This document shows, in pieces, positions 22,790-36,559 of a DNA stretch of 64,000 bases. Origin of the DNA: Sipunculus nudus. Lineage: Eukaryota; Annelida; Sipuncula; Golfingiida; Sipunculidae. The translations under genes were made by a program, and so were the position numbers. Position 1 is the stretch's first letter. Each line of letters opens with the position of its first letter. The notes under the pieces were generated by a model that was not told the DNA's origin, did no database searches, and saw only the letters and a list, made by a program, of their open reading frames with translations. Location: the NCBI GenBank assembly GCA_026874595.1, contig CM049307.1:98362830-98426829 (forward strand), given 5' to 3'.

Positions 22790-24412
22790 TTCGAGTCCGT
22801 CCACTGTTTCAGAGACCTGGGTTCGAGTCTGTACTACTTGGCTTCGAGTCTGCACTACAGTCCGCTGTTTCAGGGACTTTTGTTCGAGTCTGTATTACAG
22901 TCCACTGTTCAGAGACTTTGGTTGGAGTCTGTACTACAGTCCACTGTTTCAGGGACTTGGCTTCGAGTCCATACTACAGTCCACTGTTCAGGGACTTTTG
23001 TTCGAGTCTGCACTACAGTCCACTGTTCAAGGACTTTTATTCGAGTCTGCACTACAGTCCACCGTTCAGGGACTTTTGTTCGAGTCTGCACTACAGTCCA
23101 CTGTTCAGGGACTTTGGTTCGAGTCTGCACCACAGTCCACTGTTCAGGGACTTTTGTTCGAGTCTGCATTACAGTCAACTGTTCAGGGACTTTTCTCGAG
23201 TCTGCACTACAGTCCACTGTTTCAGGGACTTGGCTTCCAGTCCATACTACAGTCCACTGTTCAGGGACTTTTGTTCGAGTCTGCACTACAGTCTACTGTT
23301 CAGGGACTTTTGTTCGAGTCTGCAATACAGTCTACTGTTCAGGGACTTTTGTTCGAGTCTGCACTACAGTCAACTGTTCAGGGACTTTTCTCGAGTCTGC
23401 ACTACAGTCCACTGTTCAGGGACTTTTGTTCGAGTCTGCACTACAATCCACTGTTCAGGGACTTTAGTTCGAGTCTGCACTACAGTCCACTATTCAGGGA
23501 CTTTTGTTCGAGTCTGCACTACAGTCCACTGTTCAGGGACTTTTCTTCGAGTCTGCACTACAGTCCACTGTTCAGGGACTTTTGTTCGAGTCTGCACTAC
23601 AATCCACTGTTCAGGGACTTTGGTTCGAGTCTGCACTACAGTCCACTGTTTAGGGACTTTATTTCGAGTCTGCACTACAGTCCACTGTTCAGGGACTTTT
23701 GTTCGAGTCTGTACTACAGTCCACTGTTCAGGGACTTTTGTTCGAGTCTGCACTACAGTCCACTGTTTCAGGGACTTGGCTTCGAGTCAATACTACAGTC
23801 CACTGTTTCAGGGACTTTTGTTCGAGTCTGCACTACAGTCCACTGTTCAGGGACTTTGGTTCGAGTCTGCCCTACAGTTCACTGTTCAGGGACTTTTGTT
23901 CGAGTCTGCACTACAGTCCACTGTTCATAGACTTTGGTTCGAGTCTGCACTACAGTCTACTGTTCAGGGACTTTTGTTCGAGTCTGCACTACAGTCCCGT
24001 GTTCAGGGACTTTTGTTCGAGTCTGCACTACAGTCCACTGTTCAGGGACTTTTGTTCGAGTCTGCACTACAGTCCACTGTTGAGGGACTTTTGTTCGAGT
24101 CTGCACTACAATCCACTGTTCAGGGACTTTGGTTCGAGTCTGCACTACAGTCCACTGTTTAGGGACTTTATTTCGAGTCTGCACTACAGTCCACTGTTTC
24201 AGGGACTTTGTTCGAGTCTGTACTACAGTCCACTGTTTCAGCGACTTGGGTTCGAGTCTGTACTACAGTTCACTGTTTCAGGAACTAGGGTTCGAGTCTG
24301 CAATACAGTCAACTGTTTCAGGGACTTGGCTTCGAGTCTGCAATACAGTCAACTGTTTCAGGGACTTGGCTTCGAGTCTGTACTACAGTCCACTGTTTCA
24401 GGGACTAGGACT
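22790..24412. repeat. 39-bp minisatellite with nested higher-order repeats
   Basis: About 41 tandem copies of a 39-40-bp unit built from TTCGAGTCTGCACTACAGTC followed by CACTGTTCAGGGACTTTTG. Most units are exactly 39 bp (13 codons), so three plus-strand frames and a minus-strand frame stay open for long distances, including 465 codons at 22765-24162. Rare variants recur at fixed spacing: TTTTCTCGAG at 23191 and 23386 (195 bp, 5 units), and TTTAGGGACTTTATTTC at about 23649 and 24158 (509 bp, 13 units). No transmembrane, catalytic or zinc motif appears in any frame, and neighbouring units drift between frames, so I treat it as non-coding. Confidence 0.95.
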
Positions 24413-27400
24413 CGGACTTGAGGGTCGTGGAAACGGACTTTTCCTCAGACTCGGAGGTCAAAACCCGAGAAATCAAACCGAGTCCATCAAGTCCATTAGA
24501 TAAACAAATCTCTCATTTGAAGCCTGACATTCAGATTGGACATCATACTTAAAGACTTAAATAAGAAAACTATTAACCGAATATTTCAAAGATAGTTAAG
24601 ACTTTACCAAATGTTATCCCTGCTTCCGGGTTGAAAGTAATAAACATGTATATGACTTAAATAAGCACTAATAAGCTGACATAAAATTCACATGATAATT
24701 TTATACTTCCATTCTAATGTGCTTTTAATAAAAATATATATTTTCTCAAGACTCGGACTCGGAATTGGACTCGAAGAAATCGGACTTGGACTTGAACGTG
24801 AATGGAATAGACTCGACTACATCACTGCTGTTTCTATATCCATGCTTAATGGCGACTATTAACTTTTCACGAACGCATGTAGTTTCTTGTTTGTGGAACC
24901 AGCACATTATATGGATGCCTTTGAAAAACACATGCCCAATACTGAACATACGTGCAAATATGATGGGTCTTTATATTTTTTTCCACACATGGCGGCCGTC
25001 CATTAATGGTGAACAAACTATTTTAACGGTATTTTTCTGCGGTTTCGTGGAAAATTATATTGATATATGTGAGGCGTGAATATTTGTATACATTAAAATA
25101 CATGGTTACATCTAACAGAATAAGAATTCTGATTGCTTAAGCTATTGTTAAATTAATTAACAAACGCAAAGAGAATCCTTCCAGGGCGATCACGAAGAAA
25201 AGGCTACACGCTGTAGTTTGCTGGGGTGACCGAGCTGAGGGGATCCAAAACGAGACCTCATTGTTATCTTGTACAAACTGGTGTCCAATATGAGACGCAC
25301 TAGATCTAAAGATGTAGCGGCACCTAGCGTCTGTTGGAGGAACTATCATCCGCTAACTAGAGTCACCAATATCCAGACAGGTGGCGCTTCTAGAGGGGAT
25401 TTCCCAGACTGAGGTCTGTCTTTTCCTGAACATCGGGATTCCGACAGTGGAATTAATCTCCTCTCTTGGACACGAGTCACATGCATCCGCATTTCAAGTT
25501 TTATCAAGTGATATGATATTATGGACACTAGACATCACCTGTGCGTATTAATAGGATAAAGTTTGAGCAAATTACACAAAATATGTAAAGAACGCCGTTT
25601 ATCATCACGTGAATATCTTGTAACAAAACAAAACTTTTACAATGAAAGATTAAAGTATGAGTTGCTTTGATAAGGAAAGGCAGAAACATTATAATTACAA
25701 TAAGCCTTGACTGAGTTTCATTAGTTACTGGTAACAATAATTTGTGTTTAATGAATGTGTCTCTCAAGTGCAGCAAGAAGGAAATGGTCGTACCTATGAG
25801 CAAAATCATCATCGTCATTTTGAATGATCATTCAATACTCAGTGTTGTTTGATCTTAATGGTTGATCTGGATGATAGTAATAAGACACTGATCTTCACCA
25901 GGTTTGATATAGTGCCCTTCAAATAGAATATTTGACGTGACAAATTATTCACAAGACACAATTAAAATGTGTATCCACACTGAGTGAAAATATCACACAC
26001 TTAGGTAATCTGAAAACTGTATAACAAACATGGACGTCGAATTGTTCGAAAGGGGAAGGGAGGGGGTTGGGGGCAAATCCTTTACGAAGCTTAAAACATT
26101 TTAAGTTGTATCTATATATGCAAAGGCGGAAGAAATAGCACTATGACGACGCATTTTATCATGACCACGTAAATGTGATATGCTGATCATTGGTATCTGA
26201 TTAGATACACCGTGTATATGCAGCCTGTATATAAATATATATATATATAGGTTCCCGCCAGGATTTTTTACAGCGTATCAGTATACCCTATAAGAAAGAG
26301 GGTCATCTAAACCCCCCCCCCCCCCCAAGCTGCAACTAGTCAGCATGCCAAAATAAGATAAAGCGCTATTTAAAACAACAGCATTTTAAAGTTAAAACCG
26401 TACTTTTTTTATACAAATACTCTGTGTTTAAAATGATTGAAATAAAGAGGGGCCGTTTCAGAATCATGAACACAATTCATTAAAAAAATCCTACAGATGG
26501 ATTTTTTAAGCGTAGTGTAAACGTAACTAAACAGTGAGTTGAGACTTTATATGTTGTCCCCCTGAGTAAACAGTTTGTTTGTTGTTAGCATACCCACAGT
26601 TTGTTGCATATTTGACATTGTTAATTTTTAGTCTGATTAATCGTTTCTTTTGTTTCAGCATACACATGTCAAGCTGGTTGTGTGACCATCACAACACAAT
26701 CTAGTAATAAACATTTTCCTTACACAATTAGTCCGTGATTTATTAAGGAATGAGGATTACATATCAGATATAAAAACATATTTCAAGGATAAGGGTGTAT
26801 GAATTGTTTTTTGCAAGACAGATGTTTATAGACGCTTCGTAATTCAAAGTTTTCTAATCTAGATGTAATGAGCGTTCCACTTGTAATGCACACAATATTC
26901 ACCTGTATTATGACAGGTATTTGTGGTGATAGTGATAAGCGGCCTTAACTGCGTTCACCGACAGACTGTGTTCTCCCAGAGAGCTACGCTCCCGAGGCAG
27001 TGGAAATCTTGTGCTTCTAAAGAAGCTACAGATTTTCGCGCTGCCTGCTTTGACCGTTTATGATGCACTTAAACACCAGGTAGTGCACATGGGCCTGTCT
27101 GCTGAAAAAAAACTGCTGATGTAACGAGCAGCCAACCAAATGCAAGTCAACAAACACTCGACAGGCATCAGGCTCCGCCCAGAAACCACGTGTTTGGCAA
27201 TTCTCTCTGAGCCTGTGGCCTGTTCAAACGGTCGCCGGGGCGATGAGCTGTCACTCAAAACGAAATGAACAACATTGGCTCCGTGTATTCCTCGCTTGGC
27301 TGATAAACCGTGTTGTCTTCAGGGTCTCATCTGATTAGACCAAAATACAGTGCTCCCCTCTGGTGTAGAGATTCAGGATACAAGGTCATAAAAAACATCG

Positions 27401-28365
27401 CTTACGATATAGGTAGTTGGCCTAGGGGTAAAGCGCTGTGTGAAGAGTGTACCAGGGAGCAGACTGATGAGCCAAAGTCGTCTGGGATTTGATCTTCATA
27501 CGAATGTCCAGACGACCGGGTCAAAGAGCTCCTTAAACAACATTTTGTTATCTAATCTCATTATGTCAAAACTCTCTTTAGATCCGCCCCCGGATCTTGG
27601 ATCCATGTCAAATTTATATCAAATGGAAATATTCCTTATTTAAGCCTGATTAATATCCTTCTTTGTAATAAATTTACTTTTAAATGATGCGGGAAAATTG
27701 TTATGTCGTAAAATGTGATATGTTAAGCTGATCAGGAAATGTCATGACGTGAAAATCTTGTGTAATAGTGTAGTCGCTCATGTACCAACATCCCAGTCTT
27801 GTAGAAATTGAATGCCCAAATTTAGATAGTGCTTGTTTAAACTTCATGTAGGTGTATGCTGATGGAAAAAAGTTAGGTAACAAATTTATCAACCCCTTGC
27901 CCCCCTAAATCCAAGATGGCCGTCATCCCAAAAGCAAAATCTAGGTATTACTTAGATATTGTAACTATCGCTTCCAACTGAATGATATTGGATCGATCTA
28001 TAAAATTTTGAATGTGTTCTATCAATTACAACTGCCCTAGGAGCTGTCTGAAGGTCACAGAGGGAATTCAAGGTCAAGTTCAAACTTATTTACCAACCTT
28101 CTTAAGCATAAAATTAGACACCTTTGGTACTACACTGCTATATTTCATGTAATATGGTTTTCAAAAGCATCTGCACCTCGTATGTTAACGTCGGGTATTA
28201 GGGACCAAGTACCTCGAGACTGAAGTACCACTAACACGGATTGTGATATCAAGGATCGAATTACTGTCGGGTCAGGCAGACAGACTGATAAAGTGACACA
28301 TCTGAGATAAAAGATGGGACAAAAGTTGTTGGGAAGGTAAAGGGGAGCAAATGGGTTTATGTAGG
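24413..28365. other. Intergenic stretch, no supported gene
   Basis: It begins with GACTCGGACTCGGA-type words (24405-24485 and again 24748-24800) related to the minisatellite edge. It includes a poly-C run at 26312-26326 beside a TA tract (about 26235-26250). A slightly GC-richer patch at 26940-27260 has no sustained frame. At 27415-27445 the string TTGGCCTAGGGGTAAAGCGC resembles a tRNA A box, but no matching B box or cloverleaf follows. ORFs of 60-104 codons lack domains. Confidence 0.5.
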
Positions 28366-28369
28366 TAAG

Positions 28370-29010
28370 GCTTATAGTTTTGGAGGTGTGGCCAAAAAAT
28401 CATATGTTGAAGTGTTTCGAGTGTAGCGCCCCGTACCGGATATTTTCCAAAAGTGAAAACTCACTTTCGAGATATTAGTGTAAGAAATAAGATATACCAG
28501 TTTGAAAATGATTCTTGCAAAACGGTATTCTGCAGACTGCCAATTGTAAGATGCCAGAACCAGCATGCAGGCGAAATTGAGGACTACTGACAACAGACAG
28601 ACACACCTAAAAAGTGAAAAAAAGGAGGGAACCAGTCGACTAGAATTGAGCCGAAGCTTGTGAAGACACGACTAATACTGACGAAGTTAGACGACAATAA
28701 TATTGTTGTTAGTTTTTTTTATGACCTTGACCTTTGACCTATATTGCCCAAAAACAGTCGGCTATCAGGACACTTAATTATCTACTAACTGTGCAAGTTT
28801 AAAAGCGATTGCTGGAAAATTGGCCTGTAAAGTGGCCACAGACAAACCGACAAATATACGGAAATGACCACATGTGACAAACAGACAAGCATACGGAACT
28901 GACCACATTTTTCCCGAAATCTTTGATTCCGGCAAGCAACAAACATACCCATAAACAAACAGACATACGCAAATGACCAACATGCAAAAATTCGAAGCAA
29001 TATGTATGTT
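28370..29010. repeat. Second AGGTCA repeat family, copy 1
   Basis: Shares a module order with 40050-40560: a GTGYAGCGMCCC box, then TTTCGAGATATTA, then TGACCTTGACCTTTGACC, then runs of ACAGACAAACAAACATAC and CCGAAATCTTTGATTCC. The copies are strongly diverged. The overlapping minus-strand ORFs (81-100 codons, Cys/Val/Leu-rich) are translations of the GACAAACA repeats and are not genes. Confidence 0.75.
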
Positions 29011-29643
29011 TGATTGAACAAGATTGACAATAATGATGTGTGAGCAAAACAAAGTAAATTAATTTAGGAAAACAGAAATAGTAAAACATATATAGTTTCA
29101 CTGATTTTCCGCATTTCTCAGCTTACAAGAAAATAAAAAAAAATATGTAACCTGAACATAACAGTTCCAAGAAAACATAAGCAAGCTATTGCTAAATTTT
29201 AATTAAAAATCTACTGATCCTTACATGCTGCATTTTTTTTGCTAGTACAGGTAACGTTGTCATTATTTTTCTTAATGTTTGAATTATTCTGCCAGTATTA
29301 TTATTGATATTATTTTAATTATTAACATTTTTAGTATCAGTAGTATTTTTATATATTATTATTATCATTATTGCTATTAAAATTACTATTATCATTTGTC
29401 ATGAATAGTTTTTGAGATTATACTTTCATGAGAAGATCATTTATTATTATCTTGGTTGAAGTTTAGATCCAATGCGCGCGTGTATCCGTAAAAGCGTGAA
29501 AATTTCAACAGTGCAAAATCCATGTGTCTGTTAGGGCGAACCATGTAGACGAGTGATAATGGTATACGGAACACGTCTTCCTCAACGCGGACGAACGCTG
29601 ACCTGTACCGTTTATATGTACACATTCTGTGTCTATTTTTATT

Positions 29644-32080
29644 AGCTCAGCTGACTTTCAGTCATGCTGGGCTATAGCGATGGGTCTTTGTCCGTCGTCC
29701 TTCCGTCTGTCCGTCCAGCCGGCCGTCCGGCGGGCCGTCCGGCCGTTAGCAGGACACAAATCGTAACCGTAGGGGCTAGGGCCATGAACCCTATGCAGTC
29801 TTAGAGGTTATAAAAAGATCTCCTTGCAAACCTGAAATTAGGTCACTGCGACCTATATTCTCGAAGTTATGGGGTGTGTTTGCACCCCCCAGAAATAACT
29901 CTTTGAGACAAAATTTTCATCCCAAACCTTCCATCTTTCACATACAGCTCACCTACCAACAGGGGAAGAACCATAAATTTTTTAGGTCAAAAGGTCAAAG
30001 GTCAAGGTCACAGGAGCCTCTTCTTTGAAAAGCCTGTGGATGCATTTTAAGCCAACCCTTTCATCCCAATTCTTTGATCTTTCACATATAGCTCACCTAC
30101 TAAGTTGGAGAAGAATCCTATAGATTTTGAGGTCACAAGGTCAAAGGTCAGGGTCACAGGATCCACTTCTTTGAAAAGGTTGTGGACACATTTCAAGATA
30201 GAGTTTTCATTCCAAACCTTCCAGCACTGATATCGCTTCTCTGCCAACAGGGGAAAAGACCTGTTGATTTTGAGGTCAAAGGTCAAGTTCACAGCACCCA
30301 CTTCTTGCGTGGATTCTTTTTCAGGCAAACTTTTCAATCTGTACCTTCCTTTTGTCATATATGGCTTACCTACCAATAAGGGAAGAAGCCTATTGATGTT
30401 GAGGTCAAAAAGTCAAAGGTCAAGGTCACAAGATTTAATTGTTCTAAATGCTTGTGAGCATATTTCAAGTGTAACTGTTCAACCCAAACCTTCAGTCTTT
30501 CACATATGCCACATCTATGCATCACTCAGTTTGACTCAAACTTCATATTTATGGGTCTTTTTGCTTGAATAAATAACTTATTGATTTTGGGGTCAGCTGG
30601 TCAGCAGGTTAAAGGTTGCAGGTCAAAGTTATTCACCCATTGGTTGCCAAGTAATTACACCAGATTTAAGTGGTTAGTAGTTACCCATCATTTAGAAAGA
30701 ATCCAGTTGATATATGGGCAAAAGGCCAAGGTCATAGGTCAGGGATGTTCACAATTACCTATTTTAAAGACCATCTCTATTTTTCTTGTATATATAACCA
30801 TCCCACTCCAGCTGGTACATCTCCCTGTGTGGCTGTAATTGTGAGTGACACTGGTGACATGTGACTCCCTTTTGTATCAGCCTATTAAGTGATAAGGCTC
30901 AGTGATAAGTACCTCGTTACTTCATAACAAAAACACTGTTGTCAGAATGCTTTAGCCAGGCGTTAAGACTATGAGAGTATAGTATTAAGGTTTAGCTACT
31001 GATTTATAAGATGATGGGAACATTTTGCAGTTTATTTTATGGAATCCTAGCAATAAACTTAGTAGATATCTGAATATTTTAATATATATCACCACATATA
31101 AAAGCAAGTGTTTGTTCTCATAATATGTGGATGTGTACCTTGATTTAGGATGGCTTTTTGTTTTATTTCAAGACTCTTAGTCATGCTTTCTGCATTTCTT
31201 TTCTTTCAGGTTTGGCAGTTTACCTACCCTGCTGACCCCATTGAAAAGCAGAGTGATAATAAAAAATATTAGACTTACACTTTTTACAATTGCATATATA
31301 TAAATCTGATATGAGGGCCTGGACATGACTTTTGAATTATTTTGGGCGTCCATTACTGGATAATTGGCCCCAAGTTTGGTCTCTTATTGGAGAATGTTGG
31401 ATATCAAATGTCATACTTGTCAGAAATCCATTATGTCTGCCAGTTAGCCACCTTAGGAATTCTTTCTTCAGTGCAGTTTCAGTAATTTTTCTTTAATGTT
31501 TGGTCCGATTTAGAGAATGTTTGTTGTCAGATTTCAGACTTGTCAGAAGTCGAATATGGACACCAGGCAACCATCTTTACATTCCTTTTGATCATTTTAT
31601 CTCAAGAACAGTTAAAGTGAATGCAGTTGGATGTATATTTATGTAATCTTGTAAAGGATTGGGTCAAATATTTCTGAATAAATATTACCATCATTTATAA
31701 AAGTGCAGTACAGTTGGCTTGTATTGAATAAAAATTCACACAGAAGCACCTGTTTCTCAATAATTGTTGCATGTATTTCCTTGATTTTTGATATATATTT
31801 TGATCTTATATTTGCCCTTTGTGGTGTTCCTTTTGAGACTGACAGGTTTCAAGCAAGCTGTTGGAATAGTTCCTGATAGCTTAACAATCATGCATTTTCC
31901 TCAGACCATCAATTCACTGTGTTTTAACCAGACATAGGTGATATATATTTCTGTTGTCATAGAAAATTTTCAACAAATTGGCAAATAGGTTCTTCAAAAT
32001 TTGACTGGAAGTTGTGAATCTCAGTCCATGATGTCACAGGTCATGCTTGGCAGCTGAGCGTCATGACCCATGGGTCACTT
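29644..32080 (+). mobile_element. AGGTCA-rich dispersed repeat, copy B
   Basis: An inverted match of copy A (16041-18358), extending from GCTCAGCTGACTTTCAGTC to TGACCCATGGGTCACTT. After a GTCC/GGCC-rich start (29690-29755) come five units of about 140 bp (from about 29925, 30061, 30208, 30335 and 30478). Most carry AGGTCAAAGGTCA plus TCAAGGTCA; for example a direct repeat with one-base spacing at 29992-30004 overlapping TCAAGGTCA at 30002-30010. It has no coding capacity. Confidence 0.85.
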
Positions 32081-32156
32081 TTTTAAACAGCTATAGATAA
32101 TACACCAATAGTCTGTTTTTCTATGTGATCTGTGATAAAACCTTTATCGGAATATA

Positions 32157-32210
<54 letters not shown>

Positions 32211-35160
32211 TGAATAAAAACAACACTGTAAATTCACTACAGACTGTTTCTCGGGATGTAACCCGATCCTCAAGTGAATGTTGTTAGAATGATGCTAACA
32301 GTATGGTTTGAAAGCCGAGAATTTACGAGATTACGAGATTAGGATTTGTGTGTATAGGAGAGCAAGTAAATGACTGACACTGATCCTATTGTCCTCTTGG
32401 GCACAATAGGAATAGTCGGGGTACACGTACAATGCTGCAACATAAGAGGGAAAAGAGGTTTGTTTTTGTTTTATTATTTTATTATCTATTAAAAAGATAT
32501 TTTTACCATGATGCCCATTCAGATTTGTATGCTAATTTTTAATAGGGTCCTCGGTACAGTGAACATTTCAGTTTTATATGCATATAATATAAAAATACCC
32601 ATAGCCTATAAAGTTGCTAAAAGTAGCTTTTCAGACAAGCAGAGATTACACTTTCTAGTCCAACAGAAGTAAGGTAGAGCCCTGGCCGTGATTTCCCAGG
32701 AGAGCTTGATATTCTTGTCTTTTTGGGTCCAGATGTGTTTAGACAGCCCAGTGGTTTTAGCGTAGGATCTGTTACAAAAGGACTGTTTGTGGTTATTGTA
32801 CCTGCCATGGTCTTGAAATCACCTTCAGTACACCTTATGAAGTATTTCTCGTCATCGTCTGTTCTGTTGCCTAATAGACAATGCATCTCAGCCGACACTG
32901 ACCATTCATTGGACCTTCACCATATATTTTATATGTGTGTGTGTGAGGGTGTGTGTGTGTGTGTGTGTGTGTGTTAGTGTATAACGTGGCCCGGGGTTAT
33001 GGCTGGGTCAATCTCCACGGATAGACAGTAAAAGACAATGGATGGATGAATGGATTGAATTTATTCTTTGATTGAATTAATCCTGGAACAGAATACAAGA
33101 TGACCAGTGAGTCGGCGTGTGGCCAGCAGCAGGCTCTCTGTGCTTGAGTCACGAGTTACAACATGTGACATTTTTACCTATATACTATTGAAAAGTGACG
33201 TTATGTTTTACCTGTATTATCGAAAAAAGTACATGCTGATGTACAATGAAAATAGTGTAAGTCCCATATATCTCTTTGAATAAAGTTGTACATTATATCA
33301 ATAATATAATATCCATATTTCTATCTTACTCCATAATACAACTATTTTACTTCATTTCCTAAATATTACATCATGCACCTATTATGCACTGAGTATACAC
33401 TTATTTTACATATTTAACGTGTTCAAATATGTTCATATATCCATAAGGTTCCTGTCCTACCTGTTCATTTTCCAATTCGTTAAAATTACATATATATTCA
33501 GCTCACTTCACATGACAATCTACATTGCATATACATTCACCACGTTTTAACATAAGACAAATGGATATTGATGAATAAATAAGAATATATACTACTAAGA
33601 AAATTGGAAATGGATAAATCACTAAAAGCCAATATGGAAGGTTGCGTGGAGGTTGGATTGCAGGTGTGTTAGGGAGAGTATGTGCTATATGCTATCGCTT
33701 ATACGCGGCATACTCGTCTCTATCTACTACACATATAGTGATACTGAATGGTACGCAGGAGATCATCATTACATCAGAACCAATTTATAAAAAAATGTAA
33801 GGTCTAGCCCAATATATAATTATGATTTGTGGAATTATTCAAAATCAGGTTTCAACAGTAGGTTGAGGCTTGCAGACACTTGTGTATGACGGGTGTTCTG
33901 TACTTTGAGAGAGCCACGTGTGCGCGGGGGGATTGTCATAGAAGTTGATTGTTCAAGAGTATAAATCTTTAGATCGAAGCGATATTAGTGGAATTTGTAT
34001 AAATACTTAACGTGTTTGAGTGAACTGGAGGCGGAAATCGATAAGGCGAAACCGGCGGTACATTGTATAGTACTCTTTTCAGCGCACTATTTTATTAGCG
34101 GAAGGCGACCGAAATGCAAATATCAAACATGAGAAATTGCTCTTAGACAATGGTGAATTCTTGGGAATTTCAGTCTATAAATCTTGCAAAATGACTATCA
34201 ACTTATTATAATACAGGAAAATTATGGTAAGATTAATAATACATTAGTTGACATAGTTTTAAGTTTTCCACCAACTGTTTCAAACAAAGGAAAATCGATC
34301 GTAAAAATGGTCTGACATCCAATGAGAAAATGTTTGGCTTACGCGCCTGTTAAATGTTGCTGGACAAAACGTAAGAGAACAGGAGGTTTGTGCTACTGTT
34401 CATACTTAATAGGTAATAACTGGTATTACTTAATAATCGATAACATTGATAGTATTCGTGTTTTATTGTAACTATATCCCGTATCTAGGGGATAAAGGGT
34501 GTTTTGATGGTTAGTTTAATCTCTACTGACAGATTGCAGCACGAGCCTAAAGCTGGACTGGAGAACTAGTTAGTCGAATTAGTTTAACACCAGGCAAACC
34601 TATGGCAGCACCGGCAGCACCGATCATATAAGGGATCTTTATCAGTTACTAGTAAATGTTATTTGCTTGGGATGTACGTAGGGAAATAGGTTTACTCTGT
34701 TATGAACACTACAGATTTAGTCATGTTTTTCGAAGAACCTTGTATTAACTTTAATTGAAATACTTTATAATTTATAGGTCTGGAATGAAGTTGAACGAAG
34801 GAGCATCTTTACTCTGCCATTAATCCTTAATAATTAGTAATGTTTTGTAGGGAATTAAAATGAACAGTAATCATTACTACTTCATACTTTTCTTTAAGCG
34901 CACGCACTAGTATGACTTTTTGAGCGTGCAGATGCGTCGTCTCCTTTTGTTGGGCCGCCCTTCGTCGCAGGTTAGCTGGTGAAATTTTGTCAGGGCAGCA
35001 TATTTTTTTTTAATTTTTGGTGACAATTACAATTGTATCTGACCTGTTTCCGCCAATATTCAGTAATGACGGATATTCAGACAAACGTTTTTACTTTCGA
35101 AATATAGTAGGCGTCTAGAATAGTTAACATGCCATACATTGTTCCTGTATCGGGATTTAC
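32081..35160. other. Intergenic stretch, no supported gene
   Basis: A TA tract at 32152-32208 and a GT tract at about 32935-32973. Overlapping ORFs on opposite strands at 32617-32898 and 32723-32977 have no domain I recognise. An octamer ATGCAAAT lies near 34112 and a CACGTG E-box near 33917; neither is tied to a gene. Confidence 0.5.
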
Positions 35161-35488
35161 CAGGCTTTTTAAATCTCTTATTCTAACCACACAAATTGAT
35201 TTCAAAATGGTTTTTCCACAGTAATACTGTTGCAGATTAGTAATTTATATCAGGGATTCAGCAATGTGTGAAATATGTAACACGTACATCAATTTTATGT
35301 TTCAAGGTCCATTTGCAAAACCACCAGGCCTTTTTAATCTTTTATTCTAACCACACACATTGATTTCAAAATGGGCTTTCCACAGTATTACTGTTACACA
35401 TAAGTACTTTAAATCAGAGAATCAACAATGTGTGAAATATGTAACACGTACATCAATTTTATGTTTTAAGGGCAATTTGGAAAACATC
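35161..35488. repeat. 164-bp tandem duplication
   Basis: Two adjacent copies (from 35161 and 35325) sharing blocks such as TTATTCTAACCACACA and GTGTGAAATATGTAACACGT. The copies are about 90 percent alike by eye. Confidence 0.9.
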
Positions 35489-35689
35489 TAACAATATTAT
35501 AATATGATGTATTTCAGTTATCGTCCCTATGACATATTATTCTGACAAGAAAATGTCGAATACTGTCGGCCTTAACCTTGATTACCTCTGTGACCATCAG
35601 GAAATGAAGATATTATAAATTCCATTTGAAAAATATATTACATAATATATGGCGGTGTAGTACCCAGGGGGTCTAATGTTATGCTTTAG

Positions 35690-36260
35690 AAGGTTTGAAT
35701 GATTTATTGACACAATACATAGTAAGTACATTCATGGTGTATTCTACCTAAGCCCATATATATAAATATAAACATGTAACAATTGATTGAGCGCAAGCTA
35801 CTAAAAGCTTATGAAGCTCGCTCCTTAATTCTCAGGTGATAATTTTCTGATGCATGGCAGGAGGGGTGTGATGTTAACATATTGATGGCTGGAGTATCAT
35901 GGAAGATGTGGATAGCATAATGACTATGTTTTTAGTTGCGATTGGGAAAGTGTAAGGTGCCAGTTGAGAGGAGAGAGAGAGTTTTGGTGGGTGTGCGATG
36001 AGTTTGTCAAGAACGTCAAATTATTTTATGTTAGAATCTGTTTGAGTTTTCGATAAAGTTTGCTACCGATTCGAATATTTTCTTGTATGATTTGTCGCCA
36101 AAAAGTAGAACTTTTAAAGGTTTAATCACAAGGTAAGTATGTTTTCCTGGTAGAGTTACAGAGGTGGCATTGCAGTAGATAGTGGTTGGGATCTTCTGAT
36201 GGGTGGCCACATTGACATTTTTTGGTGTCGTTAATATGTCTTGTGTACATGTGATAACTT
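35690..36260 (-). mobile_element. LINE remnant, C-terminal end of ORF2 with CCHC-like motif
   Basis: On the minus strand a frame reads KCQCGHPSEDPNHYLLQC (about 36160-36225), the Cys/His motif near the C-terminus of many non-LTR ORF2 proteins. After a frame change it reads LLFGDKSYKKIFESVANFI (about 36060-36113), which normally follows. A 3' untranslated tail extends to about 35690. No RT core is adjacent in the same family, so this is a short, dead 3' fragment lying next to a different LINE. Confidence 0.6.
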
Positions 36261-36559
36261 AGATCACTAAATTTCATTTACATGTGCTATACTGCTATAC
36301 TCAATACCCTATACTGAAATCGCCGCAGATACATGTCTAAGGTCGTACAACATACATGGCTAACTGCCTCATCCAATTCAAAATGGTGACCTAACAGATT
36401 CTGTAACCTTTCTTAACAAACTGGACCATATAGCCTTTTATTAATTACTGTCAAATAATCAGTCTGAAACTTCAAATTTTCAAAATCAGTTTTCTTTTCG
36501 TTATCATCACAATGTTACTCCTCACTTCAAAAGATTCTATTTCATCTGGAATATTATTG

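Noticed and set aside
22765-24162. 465-codon ORF with repeated SSLHYSPLFRDF and FESALQSTVQGL motifs
   Set aside because: It is the translation of a 39-bp tandem array. Several other frames are equally open, and there is no start context, domain or splice evidence.
27405-27500. tRNA-like sequence starting TTGGCCTAGGGGTAAAGCGC
   Set aside because: No B box or cloverleaf follows at a suitable distance.
32617-32977. Overlapping 93- and 84-codon ORFs on opposite strands
   Set aside because: No domain, no splice support, and the plus-strand frame ends in a GT microsatellite.
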